Shown here one piece after another: positions 24,015-34,900 of a stretch of 64,000 nucleotides of DNA. The notes under the pieces were generated by a model. That model was not told the origin of the DNA and ran no database searches. It saw only the letters and a program-made list of their open reading frames with translations. Source of the stretch: Mytilus trossulus (lineage: Eukaryota; Mollusca; Bivalvia; Mytilida; Mytilidae); contig NC_086383.1 in the NCBI RefSeq assembly GCF_036588685.1, forward strand, positions 254,473-318,472, read 5' to 3'. The position numbers were made by a program, and so were the translations under genes. Every line of letters starts with the position of its first letter. Within the stretch, counting starts at the first letter, position 1.

Positions 24015-25110
24015 TATCCAACATAATAAAACGTCTCAGTCTGATACATGTATATCAAAACTACTGAAATTTGTTTACAATTCAATATTTGGAATAAAAG
24101 AGGACTTGCAGAAAATTGCTGGTACTCTAAATCATGTAAGTTGATGTGAAAGTTTTGTTTAGCCAATGTGTTACAATATTGCTGTCATTTGAATTATACA
24201 ATCCATCATGATATGTAACTACATGTATAAGTGATTTACTTTGCGGCTATATATATATTAAGATTTACATTATGAAGTGTAAATATGTTCAGTTTTGGTT
24301 GATGCTGTCACAAATGGTCAGTGTTATAAAAAAGAAGATGTGGTATGATTGCCAATGAGACCTCTATCCACAAAAGACCAAAATGACACAAACATTAACA
24401 ACCATAGGTCACCATACGGCCTTCAACTATGATCAAAGTCCATTTGATTGATACAGACAAATAATTGTGTCACATGAGTCAGTCTGAGGTATGAAAACTA
24501 CTGAAATTTGTTTCTGATGCAATATTTTAACTAGAAATAGGAAATGCTGGCACCCTCAGTTAATGCGAAAAAAACATTTGTGTTCATTGATTTCCAATAT
24601 TGCAGTTATTTATATACTACAGCATATCTCGAACTAAAATTATAACTGAATTGCTGTGCAGCTATATAGATTTAAATAATAAAAAGCAAATATGGTAAGT
24701 TTGGGTTAATGCAGTCAAAAGATTTTCTTACACGACTCACTCTGAAGTATACAAACTACTGATATTTGTTTATGATTCAATATTTTGAATAAAACAAGGA
24801 CATGCTCATTTGAGGATCAAGAGGAGGGGGTTCAGGGTTTGGAATCCCACTTTTTTTTAACATCAATGCAAATGAATGGGAGCATATAGTTTGACCACTA
24901 GCCTGGATCTAGCTGCCCCTGCATGCTGGCACTATGAATTGATGTGAACAATTACATTTTTTTTCCAAAATTGCTGTTACTTGTATATTACAGTCCCTCT
25001 AGACCTAAAATTAAAACTTAAGTACTGTGCAGCTATATATATAGATTTGCAGAATGGAAAAAGCAAATAAAGGCAGTTTAAATTTTTTTTTAAACAGGTC
25101 GTCCAAGGTA
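24015..25110. repeat. Three diverged direct repeats of about 260-370 bp
   Basis: Units near 24015-24320, 24470-24730 and 24730-25110 share AAACTACTGAAATTTGTTT, then TTCAATATTT, a GCTGGCAC word, and GTGCAGCTATATA near the end. The first and second are separated by a family B fragment (24334-24430). Confidence 0.55.
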
Positions 25111-25373
25111 TGAAAACTACTCGTAAACAGATATTTTGTTGGTTATTGAGGTCCGATAATTTTGTTATCCTGACTCCCGGAATAACAAATACAATTCAAA
25201 TAATAATGCCCCCCCCCCCTAATACTAACGGCCTAATTTGTGTACAAACATTGAGAAAAAAACAAAAAATTATGTAACACATCGACAAAAAAAAATCACT
25301 GAATTACACGCTCCTGACTTGGAACAGACACAAACATGCAGAATATGGCGGGATTAACAGTTTGAACATGTTC

Positions 25374-25636
25374 TCTAAGGCAGCAACCATTTGACTATCG
25401 GGGGTTGGGGGGGTTGGGGGGGGGGGGCTATGGGTATTTTTTATGTACAAACTTTTTGTTTCGCCTTTGGCGAAGAACAATCTTTTTTTAAGCGACAAAC
25501 CGAAAACATTTTTTTCTTCTTCAAATTTAGCATTTTATATAGTGGCAGCTGAGGATGAAACAAACAATTTTTTTTTCTCAGGGTTCAAAACAAATATTTT
25601 TTTCACCAAAAACTGGAAACAAACTTTTCTTAAAGT
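25374..25636. mobile_element. Truncated G-tract MITE inside the TIR element
   Basis: CTAAGGCAGCAACCATTTGA followed by runs of G, then TTCGCCTTTGGCGAAGAAC and GTGGCAGCTGAGGATGAAAC, match the complete copy at 59792-60111. The C-tract right end is missing. Confidence 0.6.
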
Positions 25637-25639
25637 TTA

Positions 25640-25860
25640 TAAATAAACCCGTAGACTTTATAAATCAATTTTAGCCGTAGAAATTTTATATCAATTTTCC
25701 CCGCAGAATTTATAAATCAATTCTGGCCGTAGAATTTATAAAAATCAATTCTGGCCGTAGAATTTATAAAAATCAATTCTGGCCGCAGAATTTGTAAAAA
25801 TCAATTTTAGCCGTAGAATAAGAAATCAAATTCAACCGTAGAACTGTTTTATAAGTAGAA
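25640..25860. repeat. Tandem repeat of about 30 bp, about seven copies
   Basis: Unit GCCGTAGAATTTATAAATCA followed by ATTCTG, with A-run length variation. It lies between the truncated MITE and the right subterminal array. Confidence 0.7.
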
Positions 25861-26065
25861 CTGACCAAATATTTGGTCAGTTCTAGCTAGAACTGTCTAA
25901 AACTGTTCTAGGGTAGAACTGTCAGGCTCAGTTCTAGGTAGAACTGTCCAAACCAGTTCTAGGTAGAACTGACCAAATCAATTGTAGTTAGAACAGATCT
26001 TACCTAGAACTGACTAAAATGTGTCAGGCTGACAGTTCTACGTACTGTTCTAGAACAGTTTTCCT
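25840..26065. repeat. Right subterminal array of palindromic AGAACTG motifs
   Basis: Repeated GTAGAACTGACCAAAT and CAGTTCTAGGTAGAACTGTC words mirror the left array at 23075-23245. Together with the TIRs they define the element's ends. Confidence 0.6.
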
Positions 26066-26102
26066 AGCAGATTTAATTAGAGATTAGAAGTGATCTCCAC
26101 TG

Positions 26103-26885
26103 TACCAATGTTACAGCAACTAAAGACAACAACTGAATTACAATCCCTTGATATGGGAAAGGCACATATATAAAATGTCGGGGTTAATCAGGTTTGCATA
26201 ATACACAACACTCGACCCTTGACAATGGTGTAAGAGCAACACATATTAACAAACTATACATATCAATTGAAAAGGGCTTGACTCAGCATATCTATATAAT
26301 GTCTGTTTTACATCTGAAAGGACGTCACATACATTTATAAATGTAAGGACAACATATAAAATAAAAACGAAACAAGCAATATTATCTGTAAATGATATCG
26401 TATCACATTATTTGTTTATAGAATTATAAATTAATACGGTTAATCACTTTTAACTCTACAACTAACTCAGTGGTATCTTTTTGCCTTTTTTTATTTAAAT
26501 TACATTATACATTTTTTGTGTGTAGAGGAAACATGCGTATGGCGTGTTTGGTTATCTTTTGACATTAACATTGGAGATTGTTTTATCAAAATCAGAATGT
26601 ATTCTTTTTATTTCTAAAAATATGTAAACTACTCTGAAAAAGAATATATGTTTTTTTTATCTTTTGACAATTACATTTGAGATTGTTTTATCAAAATCAA
26701 AATGTATTAACTATTTATTTGATTTCTAACAATATGTAAACAACTCTGAGAAACAATATATGTTTTTTTTTGTCTTTTGACATTAACATTGGAGATTGTT
26801 TTATCAAAATCAGAATGTATTTATTTGATTTCTAACAATATGCAAACTACTCTGAAAAAGAATATATGGTTTTTTTTCTGAAATA
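26103..26885. repeat. Fourth array unit resumed, with a 110-bp triplication
   Basis: Continues the unit broken at 23036 (CCAATGTTACAGCAACTAAA). From about 26565 a block of about 110 bp (ACATTGGAGATTGTTTTATC through AAAAGAATATATG) is present three times in a row. Confidence 0.65.
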
Positions 26886-26990
26886 TGTTTTGAAACTTAT
26901 ATTTACTTCTATCGTTTAAATATAGTTGTTCTTTTGTATATTTATTTATGTAGATATATAGTTATCAAAGGTACCAGGATTATAATTTAG

Positions 26991-27040
26991 TACGCCAGAC
27001 GCGCGTTTCGTCTACATAAGACTCATCAGTGACGCTCATA
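26991..27040 (-). ncRNA. Hammerhead-like core, copy 3 (best conserved)
   Basis: On the minus strand: CTGATGA, then GTCT TATGT AGAC (four pairs), GAAA, then CGC GCGTCTG GCG closed by the A-T pair, and GTA at the expected cleavage position. All conserved core positions of a hammerhead are present. What is missing is a clear helix I: GAGCGTCA before and CTAAATTA after do not pair next to the core. The repeat continues to about 26950 and 27075. Confidence 0.55.
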
Positions 27041-27079
27041 TCGAATTAGTTATAAACCAAACTTTTATTTGGCCTTTTT

Positions 27080-28915
27080 ATTTGAAAAAGGTATGTTAAA
27101 TTTGCTGATGCAATAACATTATCTACCAATACATGTAAGTGCAAATTAACAACAGATGAAAGATGTTACACATTCTAGAAATATTTGCTTATTCAGATAT
27201 TAAAGGAAGAAAAACAACATATGCCACTATTCGATGTTGCACATCTTGGATAAAAATTCCTTAACACATGTTCATTTTTTTAAATTCAATTTGATTTATA
27301 AGGAGGCACTTCATTTTAGAAGTTATCTTTTTATCTGCAGATCTTCTTTTGTAAATTGAGGTAAGTTTTTAATTATTTTCTTGGTTACAAAATTCTTGTG
27401 ATTTGAACTTGATCAATACAATTAAAGAGGTAATATAACAGTTTATCATCAGATGGTTAACAGCTCATGTTGTTTTTGGAGAGCGTTTGGCCATCACAAC
27501 ACAGACATCTAATGTGCAAGTAAAATTCAAAGACAGAAATGTCACTTTTTAAACAACTGATAATTCTTTTGTAGAAGAAACGTTGAGCTTGCACAAATAT
27601 AAGACTTCAATCCTGGTACCTTTGACATGTTTATTTTTCTAGTGTTACTTTGTCGTTAGATTTCCATATATTGTTTATTACTAATGTGAGTCCAATCATC
27701 TTTTTTGAATGTGACCTTGCTATCCAATCTCTCTCTTTCTTTTAATATACATTACTTTCTCGTGTTTCTTAGCCTTTAACGAGTTATTTGGAATAGTATT
27801 TTCAATGCAAATGTAAAAATAAAGCCACTACTTGAGCATGTAGTCAATGTGATTCTGGAACAACCTTCAAAAAGTAACTTCGAAATTGAAAGAATTTCAC
27901 ACCACCTACATACATTCTAGTGCTGAACAGCATGAAAAAGAAAAAAAATAACAAGGAACAACTCTTTAAACTAAAACAAGAGCAACACGAATCCCTTTAA
28001 ACGAATCTAGACGTGATCTCAATAACTTCATTTTTTAGTTGTAATTTCAAACGACCAATTATCAATTTCCCCTTTTAACATATGAACATATGAACTTTGA
28101 ACAATATTGTTAAAATAAGATATGTTCATGGTTTACGAAAGAAAGTGCTTTAAAAACACATCAAAACCCGTCAGATTGCCCTTAAATATAAGTTGGGACT
28201 GAAGACTAGTCTTTTTGAAGCTTTAACAATAGCAATCACAATTGATCTTTTAAGGAGGCTCGCGGGTATAAGATTTTCAGGAAATATATAGATAAACATT
28301 ATTTTTTCATTACAAATTTTATTTATTACTTTTAGTAGTTGTTACTTCATCATATGGTTCGAAAATCATTCCAAAAATCAATTCGTATTGGTCCCAGGTG
28401 ACTTTTAAAATGTAGACTTCACTGACAAAGCTTCAAATTTTCTCCCTTTGGTGCAATAATGCCTTTTTTTTGGCATAACAGCATGTACAATTAATATTTA
28501 TTTCAACTCATCGGTGACCTGTTTTTTTTTATTGTTGTTTTCGAATAAGCTGTACATAATCTAAATAATTGTCAAATTAACGTTACTCCTGTAATTTAGT
28601 TTATTTTAATTCGATAGTATCGCTATTTCTCTTATTAGTTCAACAGAAAAAAAGGACATTAACAAAAATGTATGCTTCTTTCGAAGGCACATTGTGAGCG
28701 TTAATGAAAGGTGATTTTATTTTTTTTTCATTTTTCTAATAATTATAAGATAAAATTCATTTATAGAAAAATATAGAGAAATCTCATATTAAATCAAAAT
28801 ATTTGTTTAGACCCTCGAGCCCCCGTAATGAATACAAGTGTATCGCTTGCTGCTGGTTATCGGTACATTCTCAATAACCCGGAATATAGAATTGATATAG
28901 AAATATATTCATTTC
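27080..28915. other. Gap before the MAM gene; no gene seen
   Basis: AT-rich, with a short piece matching the 3' side of the hammerhead repeat (CAATCCTGGTACCTTTGACA, about 27609-27628). The sequence just before the MAM gene's ATG (CATTTCAGAATT, about 28910-28921) could be an acceptor for an untranslated first exon further up. Confidence 0.4.
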
Positions 28916-28921
28916 AGAATT

Positions 28922-28985
28922 ATGATGAAGTTTTGTTGTTTGATTGTAATAATCCTCTGCGTCATCTGTGTGTCTAATGGCGGCA
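28922..28985 (+). CDS. MAM gene exon 1: signal peptide
   Basis: Two adjacent ATGs, then a hydrophobic core ending CVSNGG before donor GTAAGT in phase 1. Phase 1 suits both the cysteine-rich exon and the first MAM exon, so either can be joined. Confidence 0.75.
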
Positions 28986-31900
28986 GTAAGTATATTAAAA
29001 CGAGTACAGCATTTTGGCTAAATGATCAAACATGCTTTTATGACCGCAAAAAACTTATGTTTGACGTGTTAACTGCAAAGAGTTAGACTGAAGGTCAACA
29101 TGCAATATACCTTTGACCTTGTTTTTATAATAATTGGCTAAGGTAATGTAAGTAAGGTGTCGTGTTAGAGTAGTAAGTTAAGACACGTTGGTAGATATTA
29201 TCATTCTGATATAGGCTTTTAACCCTGCTATCGGAGATACAAATGAGAGGTTTGGTTTTCAATTGATATGGATTTTTAGAAAACGAATTTCCACGTTCAT
29301 TAGTTTTATAGAAAAATGAAGATTTGAAGCATTGTGTTCTTAGTTCGGCAGTATTACTCGCAGCAATAAAAACACAATAAAGCGTTAACGATTAGCGGTA
29401 GTTAGGAAAGTGTTATTTTCATTTACAATCAAATCTGTGTCGAATACACTACTGCAGCTCGTTGCTTATGTTTTTGTCCAATTCTACATCGATAAATTAA
29501 AATAATTCTATGTTATTAAAGAGCAAACGTATAAAGAAATCAAGTTTCCAACTCTCTCCGGCAAAGTTATTCTAAAATGAATTAAGACATATATTGTCCA
29601 GATCGGACATATAGAACCTCATTTAGCTCCTGATGAAGTGGAAATGTATAAAATGTTAAAAGAAGTAAGAACTGATCTTTTGGCTAGGGATGCGATATAC
29701 CTATATTCAAACCCTAATACATAAAGCTGAAAAGTGTATGCGTTAATTAAGTTGCTCGTCCTTTTGTAGCTATAAGGTCTTCATATTTTAGATCAGCATT
29801 TCAAAATATGTCTATCTAGTAATGCTCGAAGCCAAACTATTTTTCAACCCAAAACTTATTTAAATGAAGAATAAAAATCCACACACCGCTAATATTACAT
29901 CGAAACGGTAGGGCAGAGCAAGACCACCTCTTCCAAACTTATGTCATTAACTTTGTTTTACTGAAAGGACAAGAAGTGTCTACATCATTGGTGTCACATA
30001 AAACAAGCAAAATTATCTCGTTTTTAATATGCACAATCAGAGTTGGATTGATTTATTTATTGTGGGTGTTCTAACGCCAGTTCGTAGCGACCACGGACCT
30101 TCTATAGGAAGACTGACAATACTAGTGAGTTAAGGGTGGAGTCAATTGTACCAACAAGAGCTGAGTTCACAACCTACAGTAGTAAATAATGAGACCACTC
30201 CGCCACGGAGGCCCCAAACCATGAAATACATTTAAGAATGTTTTATTTGTAGTTATAACTGTTTAAGGCCGGCTGACAAATACTTTCCCAACTTTGTTTT
30301 GAAAAAATATTTTCTATAAATATAATATAAAACGAAGAATATGTGTTATGATTGAGCTTTATAAACCCTGTCAAAAGCCTGGACGGACAAAACAACGACT
30401 TGAGCCTGTGACTCTATGATTGAACTATGATTTTTTTAAGTGCAAGTTATAAGGGCAATAACGTGGGACTATATAATGATACGCAGTTATTGTCTCTCAT
30501 AGTTGACAGGTACAGTATTTTCTTTCACAGCATCACAGCAGACTTGCTTCTCTGGCGGACCAGAGGAAACAACCAATATAATAGAATTAGTGATGTTACA
30601 GAAATACAAACATATTATCTCGTTTCTCAACTAATTTTCTTTCTAATACAATAATTGGGGAATTTACACATTCATTTTTTTACACAATAGCATGAGCATG
30701 TTTGAGCTGTGCAATACTTTACACATCTTCTCATTGTGGAATTAACGTTTGACGCAAGAACAATCAAAGCTTTCAACATTCCAAAACAGAAAATTTCAAA
30801 CATCTGAATAGAGTAACGAGTATCAATAAAATTCAGATAAATTTATTCTTAAGAAATCATAAATACCAAAATATCATAACATTTTAAACAATCCTTTTCT
30901 TGAGTTAACATTCTTATTTGTGTCCTATAGTGAACCTGGTGCATCTGGAAAATGTAATTGTGAAAAGGGCATTTACTTCTTCTCATGTCTCTCCAGAATG
31001 ATTCTGTGAAATACCATGTTTAATCTGATAACTGGAAATAATAGAGCTTACCTTTTTGCTAGATAAAACTGCGTATATAATTTTCAGCAATTTTGCACAT
31101 GCAGAGCAGGATCTCCTCTTCTGGAGCACCTGCGATGACCTCATTTTTTTGGTTTTATTAGTGTTGCTCATTTTTTATTTTCTATGTTGATTCTTGTGTA
31201 CTATTATGTGAATATTTGGTCTTTTTTTCATTTGAGGCATGACGTTGTCAGTTTACTTGCATTATGAGTTTAAATGTTCATCTGGTATTTTTCGCCTCTC
31301 TGTCCTTGGCGGTAATATTTAGCTCCTTTTTCAATAACGGTTTACTTATAACAATTTATGACCTTACATATAAAATAATAATGTATTATGCATAAACCAT
31401 AACGAATGATTTCATATTGTATCGAAGTACTGTTCTTTTCAGTACTAACTGAACAATGTCTGGCTTCAAATGGAGTATGTGGACGGAAAGGCTTAACCTG
31501 TGAACAAATATTTGGACTCGGATGGATTGAAAAGGGCATATGCTGCAATAAAAAACCATGCTGCGGAGAGGAACCCAAAGGCAAGTCTTTGAATAACGTA
31601 CCATACTGCAAATGAAATTGAACAATTCAAAGAAAAGTTGTTTTTTTTCCTCTTTTGTAAGCAGTTTGTGCTCGACATAAAATAATGAAGCAACTAGTAC
31701 ATCCGACTACAACGTCATTGTAAATCTAACAATAACATATCTGTACAAAGCATATCCAATTTGAACTTTCCCCGTTAAAGACCAAAAACTTAAGGTAGAT
31801 TGTTAATAGTGCGACCTTGTCCTTGATGATGTCATCATGCTGCTAATTGAATTATCTAGACTGCAATGTAAACTGCTAACTTAGTCGTCAAAAAAGTAGT

Positions 31901-34900
31901 AGAATAAATCTAGCAAACAAGTTTCCCGTATCACAGAACCAATGACAGATAATCATTTCAATCTATATATTTTAATTTGGTGGGACAGATGCAAAATGAA
32001 AAGGGACAAATGTGTGCTAAAACAATTTTCATTATATTTTTCGAATGGCTACATTGTATATAAATCAAAATGGCAAAAGGACTGCCATGACTTAGATTTA
32101 CATACTAAGATTATACTAATTCATGATTCCATCGACTTCAACATAAAGTGATTTGATATCATTTACAGTCATACCGGACATAAATCATAGCTGTGGATTT
32201 GAGACAACTGAACAATGTTTTTTTAGACAATCAAGTCTGGATGACTTTGATTGGACTCGAGGATCTGTAAGTTTTTTTTAAACAAAACCAAGTCTACTTT
32301 CAACAAATAGTCGTACAATTGGCCGTTTCAGAATCTAAAGCATCATGGGTAATTTCATTGTTCTTACCCCAAAGTGAAAATAACCTTACGTCATTCTTTG
32401 AATTTCCATTGTTTTAACGTATGAAACCAATCATAACACTTTGGTGTACACTTTTGAAAATATTACCCAGGATGCTTTAGATTCTGAAACGGCCAATTCT
32501 CGACCGGCTTTACATGAAGTGTAGTGTTTCTAAAGAGAGGAAGATAATGTAGCAATTGGATATTTAGACACACAAGTTCAACATTAACGCTTTCGTGCTT
32601 AAAAAAAAATGTGAGGAGAGTTCACATGTTTTTTTTTATAATCTGTGTTTCCAAATTGGTATGGATAATGAATTATTATGAAATCGGTATTTTTCTATGG
32701 TTAACAACCCAAAACAGCGTTAGAATATGAGGTTCTACAATGATGCAAAAACTAGATACCTACCCCTCCCAATCTAAATTGATTGCTTTACCTCCTTTTC
32801 AGATTTCTTTTTTATTAAAACACACCGCGTAACTGGAGAACATATTAAGAATACTTTGTACGAGACGGACACTAATTTTCAATGAGAATTGAAGCGGTTG
32901 TACTTTACGGAATCTGGTTTTGAACATATACATCTAGAATCAAAGATTTCAATAGTATTATATACTGATAAACAAAACAATGAACATAACAATTAAGGTC
33001 AAGGTCGCTGTATCATTGTTAACACCTGTTTTAGTATTTGATTGTGTCAGTGAAATGGTTACTCAATTGTTTTATACAAACAAGTGATTGATGGCCCCAT
33101 TGCTTTCTTTGTTAAGTTGGGCAAATTCAAGGATTAATGAGCACCTTGTCGGATGTTCATATAAAGTGGCAGTCATTTCATATCAAAACAATACCTTATC
33201 CTGGCTAGTGATGAAAAATTGCATATTAGAGCGTACTAGTTCATGAAAGTTTGGAAGTACAAAACAGGAACTTGTTGTCTGACAAACAGGGCAAATGTGC
33301 ACTTGTGTTTTAATTTCATATATACACATGGAAAAAAGTATTGAAACACCAAATTCAAATTCAAATAAAAAAAAAAACTTTTAATTTTTTTTGTTAATCA
33401 TTTGTTGAAATAGAACTAGTTACACATTATTTAAATTTCATCTGAGTTTAAAGAATAAATATCGACTCTATCAGTTCTTATCTGCACATGCAGCTACTGT
33501 ACTCGTTAACACTAACACAGCTGGTTTTATCCTCATTGCTTTCAACACTTAAAATAACCAAGTTTATAAATTTATGTTATTGACACCTTGCAATTGGTCA
33601 TCCACAAGTCATACTAGTAACTGCAGCAATATGGCAGATAACCAGCATGATGGAAGCAGATATGTCGCTGTGATAATTCCACGTATTGTTGGTCATCGCC
33701 ATTCCACTACAAGTCGTTTTGAGAATAAAAATCAGGCACGAAACGATGTCAAAGACCTTCCGATGTCAAGAAGACCCCTATAAAATTTGCTAGATAAAAT
33801 AAAGCATAATGAATGTTGTTCAGAAGGAAACCCATTGCAAACAATACAATCCTAAAAAGAGAATGATGACCATAGAGGAGACTTCAAACAAGAACTGTTC
33901 GGAATCGGCTCATCGCTACTGGTTATCGAGTGAAAATACCATTTTGGAGACCTTTGCATACGAAAAGACACACAGAAGCTCGTATCCAATATAGTGCAGA
34001 GCTCGCAAAAGTTGAAAATTAGCGTCGTGAAGGAAGATCCATTGTTCCAATGAAATTTGGTTTATGTTCCTTGGCCCAAACGTGGCCCGAATTTGAACCA
34101 TATCGAGCATATATGGGACACTTTTTGGCGTAAAGTGCATGAAACGACAACCCAGTTCAAACAAGTCATGAAATAAACAATACCCTTCGTCAAGAATGGT
34201 ATTGCTAGCTTAGCAACAAATCAGTCGACTTATGGCTGGAATCAGAAGACGTTAAGATGCGGTTATCCGTTCGAATGAAAGCTGCGCACAAAGTACTAAT
34301 TTTTTGGCGTATAACGATCAACCATGATGTGAACAATGATCTAAAGATTAATTTTAAAATGTCTGACATTGTAAAGTTCGACTACAGTAAAAGTTGTAAA
34401 ATGCATTTTTTTATTAGAAAAAACACTTCGTTTTGTAATAAAAAATTTGGTTTGATACAACTTTTTGTTTTCACACATTTTTTATTCGTTTTAAAGCCAA
34501 TGTTATCATTAACTACTTTTCAATATCATTTTACAATTATTTTATCCTATTCCATCCAAAATAAACGATTGGTTTTTCAAGTTTTAAAAAATCAAAGTGA
34601 TGCAATACTTTTTTCCATATGTGTATACTTTTTTATTAATGAAACTTAAGAAACTTTCAACAAGGGTTCTACATTTTTTCCTTATCCCCACATTTGTTTC
34701 CCAAAATAATTAAATAGAATGGTTTTATTAGAATATGTATTGCTTTCCTGTATGTTCTTCCGACCGGACCTGAACTAGTGTTTCTTTATCTTATGTTTGA
34801 TATATAGTTGCATCAGTTTTTGCAAATTTCATATCTGTAAACCAGATTTGACATATTGTCCTTAGTCATGGTCTATTGATTGAAATTTGTACATTGATTA

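Larger units (their letters stand above)
23037..26102. mobile_element. 3,066-bp non-autonomous TIR element with TA target duplication
   Basis: The host array reads GCACATACCAATGTTACAG in other units; here CACATA is followed by CTGTGGTGATCACTTCTAACC, and at the far end GATTAGAAGTGATCTCCACTG is followed by TACCAATG. The ends are 21-bp inverted repeats with 18 matches, and TA is duplicated at both sides. Inside are subterminal arrays of palindromic GTAGAACTG...CAGTTCTA motifs, diverged direct repeats, a family B fragment and a truncated G-tract MITE. No transposase frame is visible, so it would need an enzyme from elsewhere. Confidence 0.75.
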
